Source: Tuctoria greenei (taxonomy: Eukaryota; Streptophyta; Magnoliopsida; Poales; Poaceae). Taken from it: a stretch of DNA of 64,000 bases. Of the stretch, positions 22,884-33,652 are shown piece after piece. Both the position numbers and the translations under genes were made by a program. Numbering within the stretch: position 1 is the first letter of the stretch; each line of letters begins with the position of its first letter. Where the stretch lies: positions 113,552,866 to 113,616,865 of the forward strand of contig JAYESD010000010.1 in assembly GCA_036927565.1 (NCBI GenBank), given 5' to 3'. The notes below the pieces were generated by a model, which saw only the letters and a list, made by a program, of their open reading frames with translations, had not been told where the DNA came from and made no database searches.

Positions 22884-23169
22884 CCACACTACAAAATATC
22901 CATTTCATGTGCTCTAAGAATAATTATGCGAAGTTCTGCTCAAGACATTTGGAAACAACTGGGTTGGTGCGTATCCATTGCAAGCTGATGTTGGTGTCCA
23001 CACTCCAAACGGAGTAGTGGCTTGTTCGACACTGCTTTTCCATTTCCATGCATTGTATCTATCCTTGTTCTAGCACATGGTTGCAGGGTGCAGCGTGCGA
23101 TGGAGCATGGCACCTTCCTCGTGGATGGTACGATTTTCATATTCATGAGTTTTCAGAGTCCTTTGCTAA
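22884..23169. other. Unassigned DNA between Athila-1 and hAT-like end
   Basis: Continues the sequence left of Athila-1. Short frames on both strands show no family I recognise. Confidence 0.3.
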
Positions 23170-23489
23170 TAGGGATGAAAACAGATCGGATATTTAACGG
23201 TCCACCCGGGTTCCGTATCTGAAAATATTTGATCCATATCTATTTTTGTCGGATCATAATCGGACATGGATCGGATAATGGATATTGGATTTCGGATATC
23301 GGATCGGAAACGGTATGGCATAATATCCGTCTGAATAGTCGGATATCCATATTGTATCGGATATATCCGAGTAGTATTTGAGTTGATATCTGATTTATAT
23401 TTTAGCCCATTAATCATATCCCGGCCCAGCGGTTTGCCATTCCAGGCTTCCAACCCTCCTATTCCGCAACGACCAGGGCCCCCCCTGTG

Positions 23490-24195
23490 GGAAAAAAATT
23501 ATATGCTGCACTGCTGCAAACTGATTCATTTACAACACCTTCTGGATTCGTGCCATTTGTCTCGGTACGCATCTCAAAGTCAGCCCCTCCCGCCCTCGCA
23601 GGCTCAATCAAATTAGCTGTTTAGCGGCTCGGCTCCACACAGGCGATTGGTTCCGGGCTCTAAAAAAATTAGCTATTTCCTCTTTCTCATGCCCAATGGC
23701 TCCAGAGACGATGGTTAGGGTACGCGGCGGCGGCCGCCGGCTCAGATCGGTGTTCGCAACTGGTGCAGTCATCGCGATTGAGATTTCATCCGCGTGATTA
23801 CCTCCGTCAGCGCGATAGCCTCCGCCACCAGCGAGATTGCCCGCCCGCGCGATGCTCGCAGAAAAACCCGCGTTGATGCCTGCCGCGTGCCTCCGCTGCG
23901 ACGTGATTAAAAAAAGCAGCCGACGACGCCGTCCATCGTAATTGAGTGGGATTCGTACGTGATGTGCAGCTGTAACCCGTGATCAACAGAGGTCCAACGG
24001 AGTCCATCAAGAGTCCAGTGGAGCCGGACTTCTTGTGGAGTCGATATCCAGTGGCACTAGAAAAAAATGCATGCTCAACCGAAACGGGCGGGGAGAGCTA
24101 GCACTGCTTTGAGATACGTGGGGGGACAGGTGGGAGCCATCTTAGCGGTGCTGTAAATGGATCAGTTTGCAGCAGTGCTACATAATATTTTTTCC
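23490..24195. mobile_element. Long-TIR non-autonomous element
   Basis: Inverted arms start GGGAAAAAAATTATATGC at 23490 and end GCTACATAATATTTTTTCC at 24195. They share CACTGCTGCAAACTGAT, CATTTACA and ATCTCAAAG over about 130 bp. Long arms and a short unique centre suggest a Mutator-like non-autonomous element, but no 9-bp duplication was found. The centre (23640-24060) is GC-rich with no complete gene. Confidence 0.55.
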
Positions 24196-24657
24196 GTGCT
24201 ATTGCCTGTCCTGTTTCCAACTTAAACCTAGCAGCCGGCGCCGGAGGCTGCCTTACCCTATGGTGCTCTTGCTGCTGTTTTCGTGCAGGTGCTGCATTGC
24301 TGCTGGTGCCACTGCACTGTTGCTGCCTCCTGTTGCCGCTGTACTGCTGCTTGTTGCTGCCTGCTGGTGCTGGTGCAGCTGCAGTACTGCTGTTGAAGGA
24401 TGATAGCTGTTATGTGTTAGTATTATATATAAACTATGACAAACTCTTTGTTTGTTTGAACTTTGAATCATGTATGAACTATGTACCAATTATATATGAA
24501 CTATTTATGTGTTTAATGTATGAACCATGTGTACATTTGATACGGATATGTTATGAATTATATGTATGAACTACGAAATATGTGTTAATTTTAAAAATTT
24601 TAATTACATGAGTTTTTCTTGTCATGTGGATGTATAAATATTAAATGATTATTTGTA
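24196..24657. other. GCTGCT-rich spacer and A/T-rich tract
   Basis: 24245-24400 is an imperfect run of TGCTGCTG-type triplets, open in several frames by composition. 24420-24657 is A/T-rich with ATATATGAACTATG repeats. No gene is supported. Confidence 0.4.
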
Positions 24658-25080
24658 CACTATGTAAGAAAAGCTCATCCGAACGAAGAAGAGAGACAAA
24701 CAAACTGTGCGTATCTGTCGTCGCGTCTCGCATTACGTTGTCATTAGAGACGCGCGACAAGCGCGTCGCCAATCAGCCAAAGTGCGAGACATGCTCAAAG
24801 GTAGCGCGTCTCCTTTCTTTGAATCATAATAGATGATCTTTACGATGTCATTGGAGACGTGATTTCTACGCGTTGTCCATCAATATACATGCGAGACAAG
24901 CACTAACATAGCGCGTCGCAGGTTTATTGGTTGATCCGCGATGCTCTTTATTGAAGCACGTCGCAGATTTGTTTACTGATTTGAGACGGGCTTTGAGGAA
25001 GCTTGTCTCCTTTATTTAGGTAATCCGAGACATTCTCTGTTACAGCTCGTCGCGGATTGTTTACAGGCGGGGTCTCCTAT
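24658..25080. repeat. Left TIR and subterminal repeats of CACTA-3
   Basis: From 24715 to 25080 the words GCGTCTCGC, GAGACGCGC, GCGCGTCGC and GAGACAAGC recur about twelve times in both orientations. The right end shows the same set. Confidence 0.85.
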
Positions 25081-25336
25081 TAGGTGTCCTCACCCCTGAT
25101 TATCCTGGTTGCTGGCTGCATCCTGGAGCTAGACAGGATATGACAACCTCATTGCTAGTGTCAGCAACATACACATATATGAACATATGTATAGCCAAAA
25201 AGATCACACCTTAAATTATACAGACCAATCAAATACAGTGTTCATCCTGATTACAAAGTACCTAATTACACACATCATAATTGTCATCATTTAATCTTGT
25301 ATACCATACTAAAAATTCTTCAGATCAATGACTTCA
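25081..25336. other. CACTA-3 internal, no gene
   Basis: A/T-rich sequence downstream of the exon-like piece at 25337. It would be the 3' flank of the captured minus-strand gene copy. Confidence 0.3.
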
Positions 25337-25400
25337 TTAATGATGAGCCTTCATAGCCTCTAATGCTCTGATTGAGACATCCTCAAATTCAATAAAATCA
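25337..25400 (-). pseudogene. Terminal exon-like fragment of unknown gene
   Basis: A splice acceptor (ATTTGATTTCAG ending at 25401) is followed by one base, twenty codons and a stop at 25337-25339. The peptide contains DFIEFEDVSIRALEAMKAHH. It lies downstream of the Argonaute exons on the same strand but does not resemble the Argonaute C-terminus, so it is probably from another gene or a chance frame. Confidence 0.3.
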
Positions 25401-25556
25401 CTGAAATCAAATAAAACATTATCAAATTGCAGTCACATTCGCTTAAGCAGTCACATAAGGGAGCAAATATTTGAAGTCTTAGAAAAAAATTGGTATACAA
25501 TTGTAATAGACACATGAACTGTTAGTGAATAGAGAACCGAGCTTACTTGTAGCACA

Positions 25557-25643
25557 GACAGTTGGTGAGCATCTGTGCAAAGCATCAGCAGAGAAATTGT
25601 TCTCATCATAAAGGACATGGTAGTGAGCTGGTGTGCTTGTTCC
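25557..25643 (-). pseudogene. Argonaute PIWI-domain exon fragment (second)
   Basis: The 87-bp segment reads GTS then TPAHYHVLYDENNFSADAL, which matches the highly conserved plant Argonaute stretch before LTNNLCY. The His of HYHVL is the last residue of the PIWI catalytic tetrad. After ADAL a 2-base insertion shifts the frame; in the shifted frame MLTNCLCY follows, again Argonaute-like. A donor GTAAGC is present at 25556-25551, while the acceptor is worn (TTTTTCGG instead of an AG). It is the exon following 38554-38635, and Tat element A now lies in the intron between. In intact proteins this region cleaves or holds small-RNA targets. This copy is a fragment. Confidence 0.8.
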
Positions 25644-25671
25644 CCGAAAAACAAACAATTTAAATTCCACT

Positions 25672-26512
25672 TGTCGGTACCCTAAAAACCGTACACCCCC
25701 TGAGGTTACAAAGATCTCGAGGGAAGGCCGTCTACTTGGATTGAAGACCCTCGGAGGCCCACTTGTCAGACATGACCGGACCTGCTTCTCCAACATGGTT
25801 AATCCCTAGGTCGCCACGTGTACTGCCAAACCGGAGCTACCGCCCACATGGGGGAAGCTCCAGACCAAGTACCGAAATGGCACCTCCGGACTTAACCCCT
25901 GACCGAGAGACGCTCCGGACCTGACACGTGTCAGATAACTCCGGAGCTACCTGCTTTCCATAGCAAGCTCCAGAGCTGCCACGTGTCCAAACGTCGGAGC
26001 TGGCAGCCTCTAACCTCCGGAAGGCCTTGTAACGGCTCCGGATCTTCAAAGGAGAGCCAAGGACTTCAAGACCCGATTAAATGTCATTAATGCCATATTA
26101 ATGACACTTAAATGGATGATCTTAACACCTGTAACGGCGCTGTCAGAGCCCGTTACAGGATTATTAACAACCATTAATCGTGTATCAATACTAGTAACCG
26201 CCGAGGCCACATGTCAGGCCAGACTAGCTTGTAACGGCCTGTCCTTGTACTATAAAAGGATAGGCCGACGATACACTCAGGGGATAGACGTTCACAGACG
26301 TTAACAAGCAATCATACGTGACAAGCTAATACAACACCAACACACCCATGGAGTAGGGTATTACGCTCAGGCGGCCCGAACCACGTAGATCCTTGTGTCT
26401 CCTGTGTTGAATCGCAGTTCACCTTCTTGAGTCTCCGCGCGCCCACACCGAACCACAAACTCCTTCAACACTTTAGCAGTGTCAGGAGATCTGTCGACTC
26501 CAACAGTTGACA
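25672..26512 (+). repeat. 5' LTR of Tat element A
   Basis: 841 bp, TGTCGGTACC... to ...GTTGACA. It carries a TATA box (TATAAAAG, 26251-26258) and, upstream, three CACGTG cores within 170 bp plus repeated AGCTCCGG and CCGGAGCT palindromes. Confidence 0.95.
25815..26258 (+). promoter_or_regulatory. LTR promoter: three CACGTG boxes and TATA box
   Basis: CACGTG lies at 25815-25820, 25925-25930 and 25980-25985. The middle copy lies in the palindrome TGACACGTGTCA (25922-25933). TATAAAAG follows at 26251. CACGTG is the G-box/ABRE core bound by plant bZIP and bHLH factors. The same set is seen in element B. Transcription start is expected near 26280. Confidence 0.6.
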
Positions 26513-26513
26513 G

Positions 26514-26532
26514 TTGGCGCGCCAAGTAGGGG
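26514..26532 (+). other. Primer-binding site of element A
   Basis: TTGGCGCGCCAAGTAGGGG begins 1-2 bases after the LTR. Element B has TTGGCGCGCCAGGTAGGGG at the same place (44261-44279). The position and TGGCGCGCCA start fit a tRNA 3' end, but I cannot name the tRNA with certainty. Confidence 0.7.
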
Positions 26533-26550
26533 CGCCTGAGATTTTCGAGA

Positions 26551-28968
26551 ATGGTGAACTCCGCGGCTGGATCATCCAATGGCCAACCTGCTGCTCAGGC
26601 TGTTGGGGGCAATCCCTCCAACAGGCAACCACCAGCAGGAGCCTCAGCACCAGCAGGAGCCACACTCCCACCACCACCATCTTCTCCGGCAAATCATGCT
26701 GGGCAACGTGATGGTGCGCCGGCGTCACTTACTGCGTCGGCAAGTCATGACAACCCGGAACACGCGCTCCATGCAGCGCGTGCTCTTCTCCAACGACCAC
26801 CACCTCCGGACGCATCTAGAGATGCAAAGGAGCAGTGGAGGGCCGATGTGGAGCATTTGGTCGCAGCAGCGGCCGAACGCCTCAACAACCAGGGTCCTCC
26901 TCCTTCGGGACGAGCCCCGTCGCAGCGGCGGACTTTGTCTGGAAGACTTGGTCCGCACGTCTCCAACAACAGGAGACGATCTGTGTCACAGCAGGTGACA
27001 TCGTTGCCCTCTGGGGCACGGCGCACTCATACGGTATCCAGTCTTTTGACTCATGACGTCCGGGCGGAGCTTGATCGCCAATACCGCCAACAGGATGGCC
27101 ATGTCCATATCGAGCGTGCTCGTGAAAGACGGGAAGCTCAGGACCTTTCTACTCTGGAAGGAGTAGGAGGAGGCTATTCAGCCCTAGCCATGCACCTACG
27201 CATGGTTAGATGGCCACAGAAGTTCCGGCCACATCTACCGGAAAAATTCGACGGGACTGTCAACCCCGCCAAATTCCTTCAGATATACTCCACTGCAATC
27301 TTGGCAGCTGGAGGAAACGAGGTTGTAATGGCCAATTACTTTCCAGTGGCCTTAACCGGGACCGCCAGGTCCTGGTTTATGAGCCTTCCACCCAACTCTA
27401 TCAACAGTTGGGAGGAGCTGTGCCGTCAGTTCACTGCCAACTTCGGGAGTTCATACACCCAACCAGGCACTGAACTGGACCTTTTTGCGGTCGTGCAAAA
27501 AGGGGGAGAATCTTTGCGGTCCTTCATCCAGAGGTTTTCTCAGGTACGCAACACAATCCCTTCTATCTCAAGCGCTTCTGTCATTGTGGCATTCAGACAG
27601 GGCGTACGGGACAAGAAGATGTTGGAGAAGCTGGCGATCAAAGAGATCACCAGCGTCACGGAACTCTTCAGTCTGGCAGACAAATGTGCTAGAGCTGCGG
27701 AGGGCCGTGAAATGCACTCCAAACCAGCCTCGGAGGATCACAAGAAATCCTCCAAAGAAGAAGCCGCTACCTCCGGGAGTGGCAAGAAGAAAAAGAAGAC
27801 CAACGGCAAGAAGAAGCCGTCGGCCGGCACATCCAACGTTGCAGCTGCTGCAACTCCGGGTGGTCGGGGGTCACGCCCCGAGAAGCGACCTTGACCGTCT
27901 TCCGAAGCCGGTGGCAAACCCAAAGTGTGGTGTCCCATTCACAAAACGGGCAGCCACAGTTTGGAAGACTACCGGGAGGTCCAAAACCTTGCCGAGCGCT
28001 ACAGCAAGCGCCGGGAAGGGTCCCCTTTCCGACACAGGGAAGAAAAACAGAAGGTAGACGAAGCTCCGGCTGAAGAGGAGTTAGGGTTTCAGGATCCCAA
28101 AAAGGTCCTGAAGGCCGTCTACACCTCCGTCGACGATGACTCTGACGTCTCTGACAACGAGCGTCGGAAAACCATGAACACCATTTTTGGTGGATCATGG
28201 GACATCACCTCCCGTCGCGTCATCAAGACTATGCGGCGGGATATGGCCGCTGTAGCTCCTACAGCTAGACCGGAGCCACATCGAAAGTGGATGGACACAT
28301 CCATCACTTTTGATGCTTCGGACTGTCCTCGAAGCATGGTCGGAGCTGGACAGTTACCTTTGATGGTATCTCCCACCATCAACAACATCCAGCTCCATCA
28401 TGTTATGGTGGACGGAGGTTCGGGGCTGAACCTCATAAGCTTTGAAGCTTTTACCAAGCTCCAGCTCCGACCTTCGGATCTCCAGCCCTCTCGACCTTTC
28501 TCCAGAGTAGGTCCGGGGGCCATTACCCCACTCGGAGCTATAACTCTCCCCGTTACCTTCGGGACACGGGAGAAGTATCGCATCGAGAAGTTGGTCTTCG
28601 ACGTCGCTCAGATCAACTTACCATTCAACGCCATCTTGGGTAGACCTGCCCTATACAAATTTATGGCAGCTGCTCATTATGGATACCTGGTGTTGAAGAT
28701 GCCAACACCAGTAGGTGTTCTCCGGATCCGCGGAGATCGCACCGCCGGAGTAACTGCTCTGGAGGAGCTCCATGCTCTCACCACGGCGCAAGAGGAGGAC
28801 TACAGAAAGGAGCAAGCTCCGAAACCCCCGAGCATTCGTCAACGAGGCTCAACCTATGCACCCCGTGTGCAGCCAAGCGGCGACACCGACATTCCTGTCA
28901 AAGTCGTCCAAATTGGTTCCAATGCCGCTCAAACCACCCGTATATCGGGAGGGTTGAATGACAAATAG
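26551..28968 (+). pseudogene. gag-protease of element A
   Basis: Met 26551 starts a Pro/Ala/Gln-rich N-terminus. The capsid core follows at about residues 215-370 (FDGTVNPAKFLQIYSTAI, ARSWFMSLPPNSINSWEEL, FRQGVRDKKMLEKL), then a Lys-rich tail. A TGA at 27892-27894 replaces the CGA of element B. The zinc knuckle CPIHKTGSHSLED ends in Tyr instead of the Cys kept in B. The protease core is HHVMVDGGSGLNLIS with ILGRPAL downstream. The frame ends at TAG 28966-28968, at the same place as in B, and pol continues in the same frame. Gag builds particles and the protease matures them. This copy is broken by the TGA and the lost Cys. Confidence 0.9.
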
Positions 28969-31900
28969 GAACTCGCGCTCATCACTTTCCTCCAGGCTAA
29001 TGTTGACGTGTTTGCCTGGCAACCGTCACAAATGCCTGGGATCCCCAGGGAAGTGATTGAGCACAATCTGAAGATTTACCCCGATGCTCGGCCTGTGCAT
29101 CAGAAGCCTCGGAAGCAATCTGTAGAGCGGCAGAACTTCATCCAATAAGAAGTGAAGAAGTTGCTCGAAGCCGGATTCATCCGAGAAGTCTTCCATCCAA
29201 AATGGCTGGCGAACCCAGTCATAGTGCCCAAGGCCGGCGGGAAGCTTCGGATGTGCATCGACTACACCACACTGAATAAGGCATGTCCAAAAGATCCATT
29301 CCCACTACCTAGAATAGATCAGATAGTGGATTCCACCTCCGGGTGTGAGTTACTGTGTTTCCTAGACGCATATTCTGGGTATCATCAAATCAGGATGTCT
29401 AGGGAGGATGAAGAGCATACTTCATTCATCACAGTAGATGGATTGTATTGTTACACAGCCATGCCATTTGGTCTCAAGAATGCAACTTCAACTTTTGTAC
29501 GAGCTATGTACAAAACCTTTGAAGAACTCATCAGAGACATAGTGGAAGTGTACGTTGATGACATCGTGGTCAAGGTCAAGAACAAGGAGTCCCTCTTGGA
29601 CACCTTGCAGGCTGTCTTCGACAAGCTGCGGGCCACCCGCACGAAGCTAAACCCAGACAAGTGTGTCTTCGGGGTTAGCTCCGGAAAACTTCTTGGTTTC
29701 CTGGTAAGTCACCGGGGCATAGAGGCTAATCCGGCGAAGATAAAAGCCATTGAAGACATGCGGCCACCAACCCGCATCAAAGACGTCCAAAAGTTAACTG
29801 GGTGTCTAGCGGCCCTCAGCCAGTTCATATCAAGACTGGCGGAACGGGCACTTCCATTCTTCAAGTTGTTGAGGAAGTCCGGACCATTCCAATGGTCCGA
29901 AGAAGCAGAGAAGGCATTCCAGGAGCTAAAACAGTTCCTCACCACACTACCAATTCTGGTAGCTCCGAACCCTGGTGAGCCTTTGTTGCTTTACATTTCA
30001 GCTACTGACGAAGTCGTTAGTATGGTTCTGGTTGCGGAGAGACCGGAACTACCCCATACTCAGGAATCCAGACCCCTTCAGGAGGGTCCGGAGGTTCCTG
30101 AAAGTGAGTCTGGGTCCCAGCTCCCAGACTCAAATCCACAAGAAGTCACTTCAGAAGACCCAGACCCCTCTGAGAGGGTCCAGGTCATTTCTGAAGAAGC
30201 TCCGGGTTCCTCCAGCCAGAACCCGGAGGTCCCCGAAGAGAATCTGGACTCCTCCGGCAGGGTCTGGATCAATGAAGAGCAAGCTCCGGACCCCTCCGGG
30301 AGGGTCCGGACCATTCAACGCCCGATATACTTCATCAGTGAAGTATTACATGATGCCAAGACTCGATACCTAGAGGTGCATAAGCTGCTTTATGCAGTTC
30401 TTATTGCCTCTAGGAAGCTTCAACACTACTTCCAAGATCACAAAGTCTCGGTGGTGACCTCCTATCCACTTCGAGCGATCTTGCATAATCCCAATTCAAC
30501 TGGGAATATTGCAAAGTGGGCAGCGGAATTGGCTGAATTCGATCTCGAATTCATTCCGAGGCAAGCAATCAAGAGTCAAGCGTTGGCAGATTTCGTGGCG
30601 GAATGGACTCCCTCTCCATCAAACCCTGGGGGCCCCAGCGAGCAGAAGACGGAGCATCAAGTTCCAACCTTCACCGAGCCTCATTGGACCCTCTACTTCG
30701 ATGGCTCCATGCAGAAGCAGGGGGCCGGAGCTGGAATCCTTCTCCTTGCACCGACTGGGGAGAAGGTAAAATACATGGTACACCTTGACTTCAAGGCAAC
30801 CAACAACATGGCGGAGTATGAAGCACTCATCTACGGACTAAAGGTGGCACTGTCATACGGTGTCAAGCAACTGCTGGTCAAAGGAGATTCACAGCTCATC
30901 ATCAAGCAGGTGAAGGGTGAATGCTCCTGCAATAATCTCCAGCTAGCTGCTTACCTCCTTGAAGTCCAGAGGCTTCAGAAGGACTTTGAAGTCCTAGACC
31001 TCCACCATGTTCAGCGTGCCCACAACGCTAAAGCTGACGAACTCTCGACCAAAGAGTCAACCGGAGCTCCGGCTCCTGACGGAATTTTTGTTCGGAGGTT
31101 GTCAAAACCCACAGTTCAGCCTACCGAACTGAACGAAGGGGGCAAGATCAGCATCCCGAAGCTGATGGTCCCAATGGCCCTGTTACCATGGCAGCCATCA
31201 AGGGTCGTAGGTGCTGCCGGAAGCTCCGAGCAACCCAGCACGCATGACTCAAATGCTCAAGTCAGTTCCGATGCATGGATCTCAGAGATCCGGAACTACT
31301 TGAAAGACAACATCCTTCCTGACGATGATGTATCCGCTGACCGGGTAGTCAGATTGGCTAAAAGATACACGCTGGTAGAAGGGGATCTCTACCGGCGCGG
31401 TGCCAACGGCATCCTAATGCGGTGCATCACAAGGGAAGAAGGCTGCGAGCTCCTCGCAGAAATCCATGGAGGCGAGTGTGGGAACCACGCATCTTCCCGC
31501 ACGCTGGTCGGAAAAGCCTTTCGGCATGGCTTCTACTGGCCTACAGCGCTCCAGGATGCCACTGAGCTGGTAAAGAAATGCGAAGCATGCCAATTTCATG
31601 CAAAGCAAATTCATACATCTGCTCAGCCCTTACAAATGATACCTCCTACATGGTCCTTCGCTGTGTGGGGGATGGACATCTTGGGACCCTTCCCAAGAGC
31701 CGTCGGAGGTTACAAGTTCCTGTACGTCGCCATTGACAAGTTCACCAAGTGGTCGGAAGCAACTCCAGTTGTGACAATCAACAAGCAATCTGCTATCAAC
31801 TTTCTGCAATCCATTGTGAGCAGATTTGGAGTCCCGAACAAGATCATCACTGATAATGGGACTCAATTCACAAGCTCCGCATTCCAAGGATATTGCGAAG

Positions 31901-32512
31901 ACCTCGGCATACAAGTTTGCTACGCCTCCGTAGCTCATCCAGCCAGCAATGGCCAAGCCGAGAGAGCAAATGCAAAAATCCTTAAAAGGACTCAAAACGC
32001 GCACCTATGAGCGCTTGAAAAAGCACGGAGCCAACTGGATCGAAGAGCTTCCGCCCACTCTATGGGCCAACAGGACTTCTCCAAACCGGTCAACCGAAGA
32101 AACACCCTTCTTTCTGGTGTACGGAGCTGAAGCAATCCTTCCTCCGGAAATCACCTTGGGTTCGCTCCGGATCCGGACCTTCGACGAAGCCGCGCAGGAC
32201 CAGCTCCGGCGCAAAGACCTAGACCTCCTCGAGGAGGGAAGGTGCCAAGCAGCTGTTCGGAATGCCCGATATCGCCAAGCTCTACGGCATTATCACCAGC
32301 GGCATGTACACAACCGACAGCTCGAGGAAGGTGACCTGGTGCTACGGAGAATACTATCTAGAGAAGGGTTAAACAAACTCTCCCCCGGCTGGGAGGGGCC
32401 CTTCCGAGTGATCAAAGTATCCCGTCCCGGAAGCGTTCGCTTGGCTACCGAGGATGGGACACCTCTCCCAAATCCTTGGAACATCGAGCACCTCCGTAAG
32501 TTCTACACTTAA
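28969..32512 (+). pseudogene. pol of element A (RT, RNase H x2, integrase)
   Basis: In frame after the shared TAG: RT with MPFGLKNATSTFVRAMY and YVDD at 29551-29562; a degenerate gypsy RNase H (ISATDEVVSMVLVAE...YFISEVLHDAKTRYLEVHK) split by an acidic insert of about 95 residues (about 30037-30320); a second RNase H (YFDGSMQKQGAGAG, NNMAEYEALIYGL, GDSQLIIKQ); and integrase with an HHCC zinc finger (H...NHASSRTL...CEACQFH), DILGPFPRA, TDNGTQFTS and NGQAERANA. A TAA near 29146 replaces CAA. One extra A in an A-run near 31990 shifts the frame, and the integrase C-terminus resumes to 32512 (LSPGWEGPFRVIKVS). Pol copies and inserts the element. Confidence 0.92.
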
Positions 32513-33652
32513 TACCACGGAGGTGAGTCTTGAGTAACTTGAGATGTATGTTATAGAGTCATTGTACAGAGTTGGGTAGTTCCTCCGGGAGAGCAGCCGG
32601 ACCTTTCCCAAAAGGTTTGCAAAGCTCATGCAGCACTTGTCACAGTCTCTGGACTAAAAGTGTGGCTAACTACCCTGGGTCAAACGAGAAACCAAACACA
32701 CTTAGCCTGGTTCCGTACCCTAAGAGTGTACTTGTTTCCCCTGTACCCCGGACCTATAATGAAAGACATCTTCATGTGAAATAGACTCCACGTGCATTCA
32801 TTTTGTGCAGGCTCGACATTTTTATTTTTTTCTTTCTTGTCTATAACAGAGACGTGGAATTCTTAAGAAATTTTTAGTTCGACCGGTTTATATACGATTC
32901 GAGTTGTATTGTCAGATCTTTTGGATTTAAATATCATTTATGGCCAACCCACCTGAAAGCCGCCAAGCCAATCTAGGGCCGGAGTGCGCTATTGACTTAG
33001 CCTGGTCAAGCACCCTAAGTACGCCACTCTACCTACACCCCGGTAGGCCAAAGTAAGGCGGGTACATGGACAATTGGATCTAAGAGAAAAGACAACACAT
33101 CCAGTTGTATTTAAACTCGCGTTCAACTTAAAATTTTCTTGAGAATCGTAAGCCGCGACGAAATTATAGACAAGGAACGAATTTTACTATTTTTCTTGGC
33201 TTAAGTGTGCAGGAAAATAAACTCTACGTTGATGGAGAAAAGCCGGAGATAACCAAGCTCCGACTCCCCCAAGGGGGTCAACCGTCGGCGCTGAGTAAAA
33301 GATGGTGAGAAGACCCCGTAAATGAAGTCTGTTGCCAACAAACCAAGTGTTGGCAAAGGTCACTGCCGGAGCTTCTAAGCTCCGACAACTTTAGGGGACC
33401 TTCACTATCAAAGACTTCGGACCTAATTCTACAAGTTCGGAGCAAATTCGTCTTCAACAAAACTCAATATCCTTTTGGTACATGTTCACAATCAAATTGT
33501 GTACATCTACCAGGGGGCCAAGTGAAGATAAAGATGTTAAAGACAAAAAATGAAATTCGCAAAAATTTGGGGATTTCATTCATCTGGAGACAAGGGATTA
33601 CAAAATTGAGGAAGAAGAAGAGAAAATACAAGTGAGAGCTAAAGAGATGGTC
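32513..33652. other. Spacer between pol and antisense gene, element A
   Basis: Non-coding. It contains AAGCTCCGACTCCCCCAAGGGGG and GCCGGAGCTTCTAAGCTCC-type inverted words (33230-33400). It is the shared 3' flank of two convergent genes: pol read rightward and the antisense gene read leftward. Confidence 0.6.

Noticed and set aside
22884..23169. Possible exon with LFDTAFPFPCIVSILVLAHG
   Set aside because: No splice sites or family support found, and the opposite strand is equally open. Left unassigned.
23701..23805. Short ATG frame starting MAPETMVRVRGG in a GC-rich patch
   Set aside because: Only about 34 codons, no family, and it lies within a long-TIR element. Not supported as a gene.
24245..24400. 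Leu/Cys/Ala-rich frames from TGCTGC repeats
   Set aside because: A triplet-repeat composition effect, with no start context or domain.
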